DNA of 64,000 bases from Magnetospirillum gryphiswaldense MSR-1 v2 (GTDB taxonomy: Bacteria > Pseudomonadota > Alphaproteobacteria > Rhodospirillales > Magnetospirillaceae), in the NCBI RefSeq assembly GCF_000513295.1, contig NC_023065.1, positions 1,240,001-1,304,000 on the forward strand, in the 5' to 3' direction. A program made the translations under genes and the position numbers. The notes beneath the pieces are model-generated. The model was given only the letters and a program-made list of their open reading frames with translations. It made no database searches and was not told the origin of the DNA. Shown here piece by piece: positions 10,603-19,644 of this stretch (position 1 is the first letter of the stretch; each line of letters starts with the position of its first letter).

Positions 10603-11337
10603 TCAGCCGGGCGCGTTGCCGTAACGACGCTCGCGGCCATGAAAGTCGCGGATGGCGTCTTCCAGGTGCGTGCGATCGAAATCCGGCCACAAAACGTCGG
10701 TGAAGACGAATTCCGCATAGGCCGATTGCCACAGCAGAAAATTGGAAATGCGCTTTTCCCCCGAGGTGCGGATCAGCAAATCGGGATCGGGGATGTCCGC
10801 GGTATAAAGCCGGGCGGCCAAGGCGTCTTCATCGATGGAATCGGGGTCGAGGCGCTCCATGGCCACATCGCAGGCCAGCCGACGGGCGGCATCGGTAATT
10901 TCCTGGCGACCGCCATAGGACAGGGCCAGAACCAGGGTGAGCGCCGTATTGTTGGCGGTCTTGGCCTCGGATTCGTCGATCAGGGCATTGATGTCGCGGC
11001 TCAGGCGCGAGCGGTCGCCAATGACCCGCAGGCGGATGCCGTTCTTGTGCAGATTGGCGACCTCGTTGCGCAGATAAAGCCGCAACAACCCCATCAGATC
11101 GGTGACTTCCCCGGTGGGGCGCTTCCAGTTTTCCGAGGAAAAAGCGTAAAGAGTGAGGTAGGAGACGCCCATCTCGCGCGCGGCCTCGACCGTGCGGCGC
11201 ACCGCCTCGGCCCCACGCTTGTGCCCGGCGGTGCGCGGCAACCCGCGCGCCTTGGCCCAGCGCCCGTTACCATCCATGATGATGGCCACGTGGACGGGCG
11301 GCGTGGGGGGGGCAGCATGCAAGGGGGCGCTCTCCAT
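10603..11337 (-). CDS. uppS: Undecaprenyl diphosphate synthase
   Basis: A 244-residue cis-prenyltransferase that makes the C55 lipid carrier for peptidoglycan and O-antigen. Conserved region I is [20 protein letters not shown] with the catalytic Asp, then [20 protein letters not shown], and the C-terminal [19 protein letters not shown] with [17 protein letters not shown] 11337 is chosen over the overlapping GTG at 11340. It lies 6 bp after frr. Confidence 0.97.
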   Translation of the reverse strand: MESAPLHAAPPTPPVHVAIIMDGNGRWAKARGLPRTAGHKRGAEAVRRTVEAAREMGVSYLTLYAFSSENWKRPTGEVTDLMGLLRLYLRNEVANLHKNGIRLRVIGDRSRLSRDINALIDESEAKTANNTALTLVLALSYGGRQEITDAARRLACDVAMERLDPDSIDEDALAARLYTADIPDPDLLIRTSGEKRISNFLLWQSAYAEFVFTDVLWPDFDRTHLEDAIRDFHGRERRYGNAPG

Positions 11338-11343
11338 CACCTG

Positions 11344-11916
11344 CTAGACCTGCATGATTTCTTTTTCTTTGTGGGCGAGGGTTTCGTCCACCTTCTTGAT
11401 GGTGTCATCGGTCAGGCTCTGCACTTCTTTTTCGTGCTTCTTGATCTCGTCTTCCGAGATGTGGCCGTCCTTTTCCATCTTCTTCAAGGTGTCCATGCCG
11501 TCGCGGCGCACATTGCGGATGGCGATGCGGGCCTGTTCGGCATACTTGCCGGCGACCTTCTGCAATTCCTTGCGGCGTTCTTCGTTCAAGGACGGAATCG
11601 GCACCCGCACCAACTGGCCGTCGGTCTGCGGGTTAAGGCCCAGACCGGCTTCGCGGATGGCTTTTTCCACCGCCTTGACCTGCCCCTTGTCCCACACTTG
11701 CACGGTCAGCATGCGCGGCTCGGGTACGGCGATGGTGCCGCATTGCGTGATCGGCATGGTCTGGCCATAAGCCTCGACCACCACCGGCTCAAGCAGGGAC
11801 GCGACGGCACGACCGCTGCGCAGGCCCGAGAATTCCTTTTTCAGCACTTCCACCGTGTTGTCCATGCGGTGGGCGACATCCTTCTTGAGATCGCTCCAAG
11901 TGGTCGGTGCGGACAC
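11344..11916 (-). CDS. frr: Ribosome recycling factor
   Basis: A 190-residue factor that splits terminated ribosomes together with EF-G. Typical segments are [20 protein letters not shown] near residue 25, [20 protein letters not shown] and [12 protein letters not shown]. The start is GTG at 11916, 3 bp after the pyrH stop. Length is normal for the family. Confidence 0.97.
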   Translation of the reverse strand: MSAPTTWSDLKKDVAHRMDNTVEVLKKEFSGLRSGRAVASLLEPVVVEAYGQTMPITQCGTIAVPEPRMLTVQVWDKGQVKAVEKAIREAGLGLNPQTDGQLVRVPIPSLNEERRKELQKVAGKYAEQARIAIRNVRRDGMDTLKKMEKDGHISEDEIKKHEKEVQSLTDDTIKKVDETLAHKEKEIMQV

Positions 11917-11919
11917 GGC

Positions 11920-12645
11920 TCAACCCCCTTCTTTGATGATGGTGAAACGCCCATGTCCCAACACCACCTCGGCGAAGGCCTTGTCGGTGTGCATGTCGAA
12001 GACGACGATGGGCACGTTGTTTTCCCGGCACAGGGAAATGGCGGACGCGTCCATCACCGCCAGATCGCGGGCCAGGACGTCGTGGAAAGTCAAGGTGTCG
12101 TAACGCACGGCATCCTTGACCTTTTTCGGATCGGCGGAATAGACGCCGTCGACTTGGCTCGCCTTTAACAGCGCGTCGCAGCCCATTTCGACGGCGCGCA
12201 GCGCAGCGGCGGTATCAGTGGTGAAGAACGGATTGCCGGTGCCGGCGGCGAAAATCACCACCCGCCCCTTTTCCAGATGACGGATGGCGCGGCGGCGGAT
12301 GAAGGATTCGCACACCGACGGCATGGGGATGGCCGATTGCACCCGGGTCTCGATGCCCCGGGCCTCCATGGCGTTTTGCAGCGCCAGGGCGTTCATCACC
12401 GTGGCCAGCATGCCCATATTATCGGCGGCGGCCCGTTCCATGCCTTTGGCCGCGCCCGACAGGCCGCGGAAAATGTTGCCGCCACCAACGACGCAACACA
12501 CCTCGACCCCCAGGTCGCGAACGGATTGAACCTCGGCGGCGATACGGTCGACGGTGACCATATCAAGCCCGTATTCGAGATCCCCCATGAGACCTTCACC
12601 CGAGATCTTGAGGAGAACGCGGCGAAACTTGGCGTCGCTGGCCAT
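11920..12645 (-). CDS. pyrH: UMP kinase
   Basis: A 241-residue amino acid kinase-fold enzyme phosphorylating UMP to UDP. Motifs are [14 protein letters not shown] at the N-terminus, [28 protein letters not shown] and GVYSADPKK. The frame stays open about 180 bp further upstream, but homology begins at MASDAKFRR (ATG 12645), so the longer frame is not used. A terminator and a second hairpin lie between it and tsf. Confidence 0.97.
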   Translation of the reverse strand: MASDAKFRRVLLKISGEGLMGDLEYGLDMVTVDRIAAEVQSVRDLGVEVCCVVGGGNIFRGLSGAAKGMERAAADNMGMLATVMNALALQNAMEARGIETRVQSAIPMPSVCESFIRRRAIRHLEKGRVVIFAAGTGNPFFTTDTAAALRAVEMGCDALLKASQVDGVYSADPKKVKDAVRYDTLTFHDVLARDLAVMDASAISLCRENNVPIVVFDMHTDKAFAEVVLGHGRFTIIKEGG

Positions 12646-12675
12646 CAGAGCCCCCAAAAGCCTGGATTGCAGTTG

Positions 12676-12700
12676 AACCCGGCGCAAAGCCGGGGTTTTT
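12676..12700. other. GC hairpin in tsf-pyrH spacer
   Basis: AACCCGGC and GCCGGGGTT pair around a short loop, with five T on the plus strand after the stem. On the plus strand it resembles a terminator, although both neighbours are read from the minus strand. It could stabilise or pause the pyrH leader, or stop antisense transcription. Confidence 0.4.
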
Positions 12701-12762
12701 ACCGGGTGGCGATCATACACCATTCCACCCGTCTGTCTCGCTTGATGTGACAGAGGCGAAAA

Positions 12763-12793
12763 CCGCCGCCAAGGGCTCTCCCCCTGGCGGCGG
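12763..12793 (-). terminator. Rho-independent terminator after tsf
   Basis: CCGCCGCC (12763-12770) pairs with GGCGGCGG (12786-12793), with further pairing inside. Read on the minus strand, the stem is followed directly by TTTT. It sits 29 bp past the tsf stop. Some read-through, or a separate promoter in 12646-12762, is needed for pyrH. Confidence 0.7.
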
Positions 12794-12821
12794 CTTCTAC
12801 GCGAAACGGACCTTCGACCGA

Positions 12822-13748
12822 TCAACCACCCAGCTGGGCGGCCACTTCGGCGGCGAAATCCTTCTCTTCCTTCTCGATGCCTTCGCCCAGGGCGAAACGG
12901 GCGAAAGCGGTCAGCTTGACCGGGGCGCCCAATTCCTTGGCCAAGTTCTCGACCACCTTGGAAATCTTGTTTTCCTGGTCGATGACGAAGACCTGATCGA
13001 GCAGACAGACTTCTTCGTAGTACTTGCGGATGCGGCCCTGAACCATCTTCTCGATGACTTCGGCGGGCTTGCCCGAGGCCTTGGCCTGTTCGGTCAGCAC
13101 GGCGGTTTCACGCTCGAGCGCCGCCTTGTCGACCGAAGCCGAATCCAGGAACAGCGGATTGGCGGCGGCCACGTGCATGGCGATCTGCTTGCCCAAAGCT
13201 TCCAGCTTGGCGGTGTCGCCAGCGGATTCGAGGGCGACGAGCACGCCGATCTTGCCCAGGCCCGGAGCAGTGGCCGAGTGCATGTAGCCGGCGACCACGC
13301 CTTGCGACACTTCCAAGACGATGGCGCGACGCAGGTTCATGTTCTCGCCGATGGTGGCGATCAGGGCGGTCAGCTGCTCGGCCACCGACTTGCCGGCGCC
13401 GGGGAACTCGGCGGCCTTCAGCACTTCCACGTCGGCGCCCTTGGTCAAGGCAACCTGGGCAACGCCGGAGACGAAGCCCTGGAACTGGTCGTTGCGACCG
13501 ACGAAATCGGTTTCGGCGTTGATCTCGACGGCCACGCCCTTGGTGCCGGCGGAAGCGATGGCGACCAGACCTTCGGCGGCGACGCGACCGGCCTTCTTGG
13601 CGGCGGCGGCCAGACCCTTCTTGCGCAGCCAGTCGATGGCGGCTTCCACGTCACCGGCGGTCTCGTTCAGCGCCTTCTTGCAATCCATCATGCCAGCGCC
13701 AGTCTTTTCGCGCAGCTCCTTGACAAGCGCAGCGGTAATCTCGGCCAT
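12822..13748 (-). CDS. tsf: Elongation factor Ts
   Basis: The 308-residue GDP exchange factor for EF-Tu. The N-terminal module [20 protein letters not shown] contains the conserved MMDCKKAL core, and [16 protein letters not shown] is the second signature. Length matches the full bacterial form with the C-terminal module. GAAGAGGA lies just upstream as ribosome binding site. It follows rpsB after a 105-bp spacer with a perfect hairpin. Confidence 0.98.
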   Translation of the reverse strand: MAEITAALVKELREKTGAGMMDCKKALNETAGDVEAAIDWLRKKGLAAAAKKAGRVAAEGLVAIASAGTKGVAVEINAETDFVGRNDQFQGFVSGVAQVALTKGADVEVLKAAEFPGAGKSVAEQLTALIATIGENMNLRRAIVLEVSQGVVAGYMHSATAPGLGKIGVLVALESAGDTAKLEALGKQIAMHVAAANPLFLDSASVDKAALERETAVLTEQAKASGKPAEVIEKMVQGRIRKYYEEVCLLDQVFVIDQENKISKVVENLAKELGAPVKLTAFARFALGEGIEKEEKDFAAEVAAQLGG

Positions 13749-13813
13749 GGGAATATTCCTCTTCGTTTGGTGTGATCGAAGAAACAGATCTGTAACGTTG
13801 TGTACTTAACAAA

Positions 13814-13839
13814 ATGGCGGCGACGCATGTCGCCGCCAT
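13814..13839 (-). terminator. Hairpin between rpsB and tsf
   Basis: A perfect 11-bp stem, ATGGCGGCGAC and GTCGCCGCCAT around GCAT, lies 19 bp after the rpsB stop. On the minus strand TTTGTTAAG follows. It looks like a partial terminator or attenuator that sets the S2 to EF-Ts ratio. Confidence 0.6.
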
Positions 13840-13858
13840 CTCGCAACAATCTTGGGCC

Positions 13859-14653
13859 TTATTCGGCCGAAGGGGCTTCCACGGCCACAACTTCAGCTTC
13901 GGCGGGGATCACTTCCACCGGAGCTTCAGCCTGGGCGCCGATATCGCCGCCCGAGCGACCGATCTCGGCCTGGATGCCGTCGAGAACGGCGCCGACCATC
14001 AGATCGCAATAGGTCTGGATGGCGCGGATGGCGTCGTCGTTGCCGGGAACCGGGAACTGCACGCCCGACGGGTCCGAGTTGGAATCGAGGATGGCGACGA
14101 CCGGAATGCCCAGCTTGTTGGCTTCCTGAACGGCCAGGGCTTCCTTGTTGGTGTCGATGATGAACAGGATGTCCGGCAGGCCACCCATGTCCTTGATGCC
14201 GCCCAGCGCGCGGTCCAGCTTTTCCTTTTCACGGGCCAGGACCAGCTGTTCCTTCTTGGTCAGGCCGGCCAGGGTGCCGGAAGCCAGCATCTCGTCCAGT
14301 TCGCGCAGGCGCTTGATCGAGTGCGAAATGGTCTTCCAGTTGGTCAGCATGCCACCCAGCCAGCGGTGGTTGACATAGTACTGGCCACACTTCTTGGCGG
14401 CTTCGGCGACGGTGTCGGAGGCGGCGCGCTTGGTGCCCACGAACAGAACGCGGCCACCGCCGGCAACGACGTTGCGCACGGCGGTCATGGCGGCATGCAG
14501 CATCGGCACCGATTGCTGCAGGTCGATGATGTGAATGCCGTTGCGGATACCGAACAGGAACGGCGCCATCTTGGGGTTCCAGCGGCGGGTATTGTGACCG
14601 AAGTGCACACCAGCTTCGACGAGCTGACGCATGGAGAAGGTCGGCATGGACAT
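13859..14653 (-). CDS. rpsB: 30S ribosomal protein S2
   Basis: A 264-residue S2 protein. It begins [20 protein letters not shown], with [29 protein letters not shown] and [19 protein letters not shown] following. The C-terminal 30 residues are rich in Ala, Glu and Val, as in other alphaproteobacterial S2. ATG 14647 (MPTFSM) is an alternative start. It is the first gene of the operon and has a leader of roughly 115 nt. Confidence 0.98.
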   Translation of the reverse strand: MSMPTFSMRQLVEAGVHFGHNTRRWNPKMAPFLFGIRNGIHIIDLQQSVPMLHAAMTAVRNVVAGGGRVLFVGTKRAASDTVAEAAKKCGQYYVNHRWLGGMLTNWKTISHSIKRLRELDEMLASGTLAGLTKKEQLVLAREKEKLDRALGGIKDMGGLPDILFIIDTNKEALAVQEANKLGIPVVAILDSNSDPSGVQFPVPGNDDAIRAIQTYCDLMVGAVLDGIQAEIGRSGGDIGAQAEAPVEVIPAEAEVVAVEAPSAE

Positions 14654-14772
14654 GGAGAGAATTCCTTTTCTTTCTCCGGTTGAGCCTCCGCGGGTAAACG
14701 CCGGGATAGACCCGGCACCGGAGCGACAGCGCCTGAGCGCCGCCGCGGACCCGCGTGCGGTTTGGTGGCGGC

Positions 14773-14801
14773 TTCATACTCGGTTGCGGCGGTTTTAGCA
14801 A
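14773..14801 (-). promoter_or_regulatory. Probable sigma-70 promoter of the rpsB operon
   Basis: On the minus strand TTGCTA (14801-14796) and TATGAA (14778-14773) are separated by exactly 17 bp. They lie about 120 bp upstream of the rpsB ATG and just past the mepA stop. No experimental support; the spacing is the main argument. Confidence 0.5.
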
Positions 14802-14814
14802 GCCCGAAGGCAGA

Positions 14815-15678
14815 TCAACGCGCGCTGGCCTCACGCGGGCCGGGCTGATCGAGCACCTGCGAGCACAAAGACGGCAGATTGGGCCGGCGGGTATTGGGCT
14901 TGTCGCGCCCGTGATCGGGCAGCACCGTCGACTTGGCCAGCCACGACGACAACTCGGCGCCGCAACCGTCGCCGGGCGGAACCGGCGCCTGGGTGACGCA
15001 GTTGATGTCGCCGATGGAACAGGCCAGCCGCACATGGAAATGTTCGTCATGGCCCCACCACGGGCGCAGCTTGGCCAGCCAGTCGGTATTGCCCCTGGCC
15101 GCCTTGCAGGCCGCCGCCTTGATCGCCGGATTGACGAAGATGCGGTCGACCTCGGACGAGTTTGCCGCCAGTTCCAGCACTTTCAGCTGTCGCGCGCTCC
15201 ACGTGCGCGAATCGACATTGCGTCCGCGCACCATGGAAACCGGGGTGGGGTTGCCCAGTTCGCGCGCGTTCAGCATCTTGCCCGGCAGACGGAACCAGAT
15301 ATCCACGTCCAGCCCGTTCTGGTGGCTGCCGTGACCATAAGCCATGGGACCGCCGCGCGGCTGCGACATGTCGCCGATCAACAGCGGCCCCAGCCCCTGA
15401 TGATGGGCGGTGCGGCCCAATTGTTCGATGAACTCGACCGTGCGGGGATGCGCCCAGAAGCGGTTGCGCTGCGGGCGCAATATTTGCAGCCCCTGGCTAT
15501 CCGCCGGCAAGGATTGCGCGCCGATCAGGCAGCCGGCGGCGGCACCGCCGACCGAGGATGGCCGTTCCGGCACCGGATGGGTCAACGCCGCCCACTGACC
15601 CGCGCTCATGGGCTCGGCCGCGACAGGGGCCGACACCGACAGCAACAACAAAACCGACGACACCAGACGCTTCACCAT
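14815..15678 (-). CDS. mepA: Penicillin-insensitive murein endopeptidase, MepA family
   Basis: A 287-residue LAS-type zinc endopeptidase predicted to cut peptide cross-links in periplasmic peptidoglycan. A signal peptide (VSSVLLLLSVSAPVAA) precedes the mature part. Zinc and active-site motifs are GSHQNGLDVDIWF and WWGHDEHFHVR; several Cys fit the disulfides of the family. The frame is open further upstream, but ATG 15678 places the signal peptide at the N-terminus. It is separate from the downstream rpsB operon. Confidence 0.93.
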   Translation of the reverse strand: MVKRLVSSVLLLLSVSAPVAAEPMSAGQWAALTHPVPERPSSVGGAAAGCLIGAQSLPADSQGLQILRPQRNRFWAHPRTVEFIEQLGRTAHHQGLGPLLIGDMSQPRGGPMAYGHGSHQNGLDVDIWFRLPGKMLNARELGNPTPVSMVRGRNVDSRTWSARQLKVLELAANSSEVDRIFVNPAIKAAACKAARGNTDWLAKLRPWWGHDEHFHVRLACSIGDINCVTQAPVPPGDGCGAELSSWLAKSTVLPDHGRDKPNTRRPNLPSLCSQVLDQPGPREASAR

Positions 15679-15730
15679 CGCTCCCCTTCCCTGCCCAGGA
15701 GCAAAGGGGAACATGGCGGCACGGCCAGGG

Positions 15731-16846
15731 TCAATCAAATACGGTCTCGGCGAAGCGGGCTTGGATGACCTTGATCTCGTCCAGGCTGCCGGCCAGGATG
15801 TCGACACATTCGGGATCGAACTTGGTGCCGGCATTTTTTTGCAGCAATTGCATGGCCTCTTCGTTGGTCCACGCGTTTTTGTACGGACGCACCGAGGTCA
15901 GGGCGTCGAAGACGTCGGCGACGGCGGCGATGCGCGCCTCGATGGGGATCTGGCTTTCCCTGAGACCATAGGGATAGCCGCTGCCGTCCAGGGCTTCATG
16001 GTGATAGGCGACGATGTTGCGCAGAACATCCAGGTAAGGCATGGATTTCAGACCGAAATCGCGCATCATCAGGTCGATGATTTCCACGCCTTTGACCACA
16101 TGGCCCTTCATCAAGGTGAATTCGTCCTCGGTCAGCTTGCCGGGCTTCAGCAAGATGGCGTCGGGCACCGCCACCTTGCCGACGTCGTGCAACGGACAGA
16201 ACTGAAACAGAAACTCGACATATTCGTCGGTCAGCCCGTAATGATCGGGCATCTTGGCGGCGATCAGGCGGGCATAGCGGGCCATGCGGGCCAGATGCGA
16301 CCCGGTTTCCTCGTCGCGGGCCGAACTGACCGAGCGGATGACCTTCACCGCCGCCTGCATCATGCGCACGGTGTCCAGTTCGCGCATCACCGCCAGGGAA
16401 ATCAACTCGGCATAGGGGCGCAGGCGCTGCACCACCGGCGGCTGAAAAAAGCCGATCTCGAACGAGTTGAAGAACAAGAAGCCGTAGAACGTGCCCTTGT
16501 TGACGATGGGGACGGTATAGCTGGAACGATAGCCGGCATCGTAGAGCCGGCGGGAAAAGCTGCCGCCATCGGTGGCCGCCGGGGTCAGGTCGTTGATGAT
16601 CCGTCGCGCCCCGGTCTTGGCCAATTGCTTGAGCGAATGGGATTGCGCCAACGGCATCGAGGCACCATCCACCGGACTTTCACCATCCGAGGAATGGATG
16701 AAGGTCTTCACCATGTCCGAGGTGTCGTCATAAAGGGCAACCGCGATGCGGCTCAGCGACGCCAAGGTGTTCTCGCCCTTGATTTCGTCATGAAGACAGA
16801 TCAGGCGCTCGGCGATACCGCGATGAACGGCGGGCAATTGATACAT
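15731..16846 (-). CDS. HD-GYP phosphodiesterase with N-terminal GAF-like sensor region
   Basis: A 371-residue protein. About residues 1-165 resemble a GAF-type sensor (SSYTVPIVNKGTFYGFLFFN). The C-terminal HD-GYP domain has HDVGK, an HHE motif and DGSGYPYGL, so it should hydrolyse cyclic di-GMP. ATG 16846 is preferred over an in-frame TTG at 16885. No receiver domain is present, unlike the HD-GYP protein at 36 kb. The 185 bp to the next gene hold divergent promoters, but no clear boxes were assigned. Confidence 0.88.
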   Translation of the reverse strand: MYQLPAVHRGIAERLICLHDEIKGENTLASLSRIAVALYDDTSDMVKTFIHSSDGESPVDGASMPLAQSHSLKQLAKTGARRIINDLTPAATDGGSFSRRLYDAGYRSSYTVPIVNKGTFYGFLFFNSFEIGFFQPPVVQRLRPYAELISLAVMRELDTVRMMQAAVKVIRSVSSARDEETGSHLARMARYARLIAAKMPDHYGLTDEYVEFLFQFCPLHDVGKVAVPDAILLKPGKLTEDEFTLMKGHVVKGVEIIDLMMRDFGLKSMPYLDVLRNIVAYHHEALDGSGYPYGLRESQIPIEARIAAVADVFDALTSVRPYKNAWTNEEAMQLLQKNAGTKFDPECVDILAGSLDEIKVIQARFAETVFD

Positions 16847-17031
16847 GATCCCGTCGCGACCCCTATCCCCATTGATTAATGTCAAGGCAGTCAGCCACCA
16901 TACGCTTGTGCTTAATTGCGGTCAAATGACTGCAATGGTTAGATGCATGGTTTAGGGGGGGTATCCATCGGCATTGGCAATTGGCGCAGCCATCTTGACA
17001 TTGCCGCAAATAACCGGACTAAGAATCATCC

Positions 17032-17943
17032 ATGCGCCTTGCCCTGGTCATCAACCGATCCGCCGGAACTTTTCGCCGCCTGCCGCTGGAATCGACGGTC
17101 GAGGCCATCGCCGCCGTTTTCCGCCGCCATGGTCATGACGTCACCGTCACTGTCTGCGGCAAGCGCGACCTGTCCGCCGCCCTGGCCCAATGGGCAAGGC
17201 GCGACGACATCGACGCCATCATCACCGGCGGCGGCGACGGTACCTTCCTGACCGCCATCCTGGCCGGCCTGGGCAACGACAAGCCGGTGGGCCTGCTGCC
17301 CCTGGGCACGCTCAACCTGCTGGCCCGCGACCTGGGCCTGCCCACCGACCCGCTGGCCGCGGCCCAAGCCCTGGCCTTCAGCCGTGTGGCCGAGATCGAC
17401 CTAGCCGAGGTCAACGGCCTGCCCTTCGCCATCTGGGCCTCGTTGGGCATGCATCCCAGGGTGGTCCGCCGGCGCGACAAGTTGCAGGCCGAGGGATTGA
17501 GCAAGTGGCGGGCCTTCGCCCTGGCGGCGCTGCGCGCCTTTCGCCGTTATCCGCTGATGCAGGTCGACATCACCATCAATGGCGACACCATCACCATGAT
17601 CACCCCCATCGTCGTCATTTCCAACAATGCCTGGGCGGAAACGCCATTGCCCCTGCCGCCGTCGCGGGCCAGCCTGGACCGGGGCGAATTGATGGTGCAC
17701 GTGGCCAAGACCACCTCGCGCTGGGGCTTGCTGTGGCTGGCCCTGAACGCCCTGCTGGGGCGTTGGCGGGTCAACCGCCTGCTCCAGATCTTCAGCGCCG
17801 AGCAGGTGGTGGTGACCGGGCGAAAAAGCCGGATGATGCTGTCGCTGGACGGCGAAGTCACCGTGTTGCGCGCGCCCCTGGTATTTCGCACCCACCCCAA
17901 ATCCCTGCGCGTCCTGGTCCCGGATGAAACGCCATGCGCCTGA
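17032..17943 (+). CDS. Diacylglycerol kinase-family lipid kinase
   Basis: A 303-residue protein with the DAGK catalytic fold: LALVINRSAGTFR at the start, the nucleotide loop ITGGGDGTFLTAIL near residue 65, and LLPLGTLNLLARDLGLP. Such enzymes phosphorylate diacylglycerol, sphingoid bases or related lipids; the substrate cannot be told here. Its end overlaps the next gene by 10 bp, so the two are co-translated. Confidence 0.88.
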   Translation: MRLALVINRSAGTFRRLPLESTVEAIAAVFRRHGHDVTVTVCGKRDLSAALAQWARRDDIDAIITGGGDGTFLTAILAGLGNDKPVGLLPLGTLNLLARDLGLPTDPLAAAQALAFSRVAEIDLAEVNGLPFAIWASLGMHPRVVRRRDKLQAEGLSKWRAFALAALRAFRRYPLMQVDITINGDTITMITPIVVISNNAWAETPLPLPPSRASLDRGELMVHVAKTTSRWGLLWLALNALLGRWRVNRLLQIFSAEQVVVTGRKSRMMLSLDGEVTVLRAPLVFRTHPKSLRVLVPDETPCA

Positions 17944-18704
17944 TCGCTCATTTGTCCGACCTGCATTTCGGCCGCACCGACCCGATGGTGGTCGACGCCC
18001 TGGTGCATGACATCGCCCATCACCGCCCGCATCTGGCGATCATTTCCGGCGACCTGACCCAGCGGGCGAAAAGCCATCAATTCCTGGAAGCGCGCAAATT
18101 CTTGGAACGCCTGGGCATTCCGGTGCTGGTGGTGCCCGGCAACCACGATCTGGCCCCGGTCTACCGCCCGCTGAACCGCTTGCTCAATCCGCGCGCCAAG
18201 TTCGAGAAATATCTGCCGGCCAGCGCCCACGCCAATGGCTGGAACGACGATGAAATCATCGTCATCGGCCTGGACAGCACCCGCCATCTGCGCTGGCAAA
18301 GCGGCAAGCTGCGCGATCATCACCTTGACCATGTGGAAGACAGCCTGCAAGACAGCGGCGATCATCATTGCAAGATCGTCTTCCTGCATCATCCGCCCAG
18401 TACCGCCCAATCGGGCCATCCGTTCCACACACTGACCGAACTTGGCGTCGACCTGATCCTGGCCGGACACGTGCACAAGGCCCATGTGGACCTGATCGAT
18501 TCGCCCGACCATGGCGCCTGCGTGCTGGTCCAGGCCTCGACCGCCTGCTCGACCCGCCTGCGCGAGGATGCCAACGGCTACGCCCTGATCCGCATCGACG
18601 GCCCCAGCCTGGAGGTGGACATCCGCGGCTGGAGCGGCACCGCCTTTCACGCAATCCACCATTACGGCTTTGTCCGCGCCGAAACCGGCTGGCGGCGGGC
18701 TTAG
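17934..18704 (+). CDS. Calcineurin-type metallophosphoesterase
   Basis: A 256-residue cytoplasmic metallophosphoesterase. The metal ligands are visible: HLSDLHFG, ISGDLTQR, VVPGNHDL, VFLHHPP and LAGHVHKAH. It resembles CpdA-like phosphodiesterases, but the substrate is unknown. The pairing with a lipid kinase suggests a phospholipid or phosphate-ester role. Its TAG stop is formed by a target TA joined to the first G of the inserted palindromic element. Confidence 0.88.
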   Translation: MRLIAHLSDLHFGRTDPMVVDALVHDIAHHRPHLAIISGDLTQRAKSHQFLEARKFLERLGIPVLVVPGNHDLAPVYRPLNRLLNPRAKFEKYLPASAHANGWNDDEIIVIGLDSTRHLRWQSGKLRDHHLDHVEDSLQDSGDHHCKIVFLHHPPSTAQSGHPFHTLTELGVDLILAGHVHKAHVDLIDSPDHGACVLVQASTACSTRLREDANGYALIRIDGPSLEVDIRGWSGTAFHAIHHYGFVRAETGWRRA

Positions 18705-18735
18705 GGCGTAAACTCATAAATCCCATGGCGCTCTG
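18704..18735 (+). repeat. Left terminal inverted repeat
   Basis: Pairs with 19052-19083 with a single C/T difference near the inner end (CATGGCGC versus CATGGTGC). The first G completes the TAG stop of the metallophosphoesterase gene. Confidence 0.85.
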
Positions 18736-18831
18736 TTTGTCTAAGACGTCGTAATGCCAGGAAACGAGCGCGGGCTGTACCTTGGGTACAGCCAAGCGAC
18801 GATGACGTCGCAGTACGACGTCTTAGACAAA
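18736..18831. repeat. Internal hairpin 1 of the element
   Basis: TTTGTCTAAGACGTCGTA (18736-18753) is perfectly complementary to 18814-18831. Inside it a second stem, GGCTGTACC at 18773-18781 with its partner at 18784-18793, forms a cruciform-like arm. Confidence 0.8.
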
Positions 18832-18839
18832 CCCGAAGG

Positions 18840-19052
18840 GCACGCCCCGCAAGGCCATCTATAGCATTTTCACGCAAAGCGTGGACATGCGATAAGCCCA
18901 AGCGGCGCCTGAGCAGCCCGTCACGGGCCATTTGTAAGAGTTAGACCAGTTTCCGCTTTAGCTGAAACTGGTCTAACCGTGCCGTCAAATTTGGCGATAG
19001 CCCCGCTATCGCCTGCATTTCCCGGCATCTTATATGGCCTTGCGGGGCGTGC
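18840..19052. repeat. Internal long inverted repeat enclosing two small hairpins
   Basis: GCACGCCCCGCAAGGCCAT (18840-18858) is perfectly complementary to 19034-19052. Between the arms lie a 14-bp stem, GTTAGACCAGTTTC (18940-18953) with 18964-18977, and a 9-bp stem, GGCGATAGC (18993-19001) with 19005-19013. Confidence 0.8.
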
Positions 19053-19083
19053 AGAGCACCATGGGATTTATGAGTTTACGCCC
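19052..19083 (-). repeat. Right terminal inverted repeat
   Basis: Mirror of the left repeat. Its outer C, read on the minus strand, is the G of the TAG stop of the cytochrome c gene. Confidence 0.85.
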
Positions 19084-19529
19084 TAACGCCGATTCAGCGT
19101 TTCCTGGCGCCGGCGGATGTCTTCGGGCCAGGACGACTTGATGTAAGCCAGACTGGCGCGGATGTCGGCATCGCTCAACTTACCGACGAAGGACGGCATG
19201 TCGCTTTTGTAATCGGGCGGGGCGAAACGGGCCAGGCCGTGCTTGGTCACCGCGAACAGATATTCGTCGGCATGGTGCCAGGTATGGCCGCTGACATCAT
19301 GGGGCGGGGCCGGCAACGCGCCGCTGGGCAAGCGTATCCGCCAATCGGGTTGGCCTTGCAATTGGCCGCCGTGACATTGAGCGCAGTGCAGGGCATAGAC
19401 TTCCTTGCCGCGGGCCACCTGGGCGCTGTCGTCGGGGTCGATGCGCCCCCGGCCCTGCCACCAGACCCAAGCGCCGCCCACCGCCCCGATGGCGACAGCC
19501 ACGGCCAATACTGCCCCGATTGCACGCAC
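19083..19529 (-). CDS. Membrane-anchored class I cytochrome c
   Basis: A 148-residue protein with an uncleaved N-terminal membrane segment (AIGAVLAVAVAIGAVGGAWVW) and a periplasmic monohaem domain. The haem site is CAQCH near residue 53, and the likely axial Met is in DMPSFVGKLSD. It could pass electrons to an oxidase or reductase; the partner is not in view. GTG start at 19529 after GGGAGCGGGG. The TAG stop is at the junction with the inserted element. Confidence 0.88.
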   Translation of the reverse strand: MRAIGAVLAVAVAIGAVGGAWVWWQGRGRIDPDDSAQVARGKEVYALHCAQCHGGQLQGQPDWRIRLPSGALPAPPHDVSGHTWHHADEYLFAVTKHGLARFAPPDYKSDMPSFVGKLSDADIRASLAYIKSSWPEDIRRRQETLNRR

Positions 19530-19644
19530 GCCCCGCTCCCTTGCCTTCCGGCGGCAGTATACCCCACCCTCGGGCTTTCATCCCAGGCTTGAAATCGCCC
19601 TGTCTTGGCGCATCATGATGCCCGTGCTTTCGCGGAGAACTTCC

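Larger units (their letters stand above)
18704..19083. mobile_element. 380-bp MITE-like element with 32-bp terminal inverted repeats
   Basis: The ends GGGCGTAAACTCATAAATCC and its complement form inverted repeats of 32 bp with one mismatch (18704-18735 and 19052-19083). A TA flanks each side (18702-18703 and 19084-19085), as expected from TA target duplication. No coding frame of note lies inside. Nearly all of the interior is palindromic: five further stems are nested or in series. Both flanking genes end within its junctions. A non-autonomous transposable element is the simplest reading; the family (IS630-type or another) is not certain. Confidence 0.8.

Noticed and set aside
12676-12700. 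Hairpin with T run as a terminator for the operon
   Set aside because: The T run is on the plus strand, while both neighbouring genes are transcribed from the minus strand.
11920-12825. pyrH frame extended to 12825
   Set aside because: It would run through the tsf terminator and hairpin; UMP kinase homology begins at 12645.
18705-19082. Possible tRNA, CRISPR or riboswitch in the structured gap
   Set aside because: No cloverleaf, no direct repeats with spacers, and the symmetry is that of terminal and internal inverted repeats of an element.
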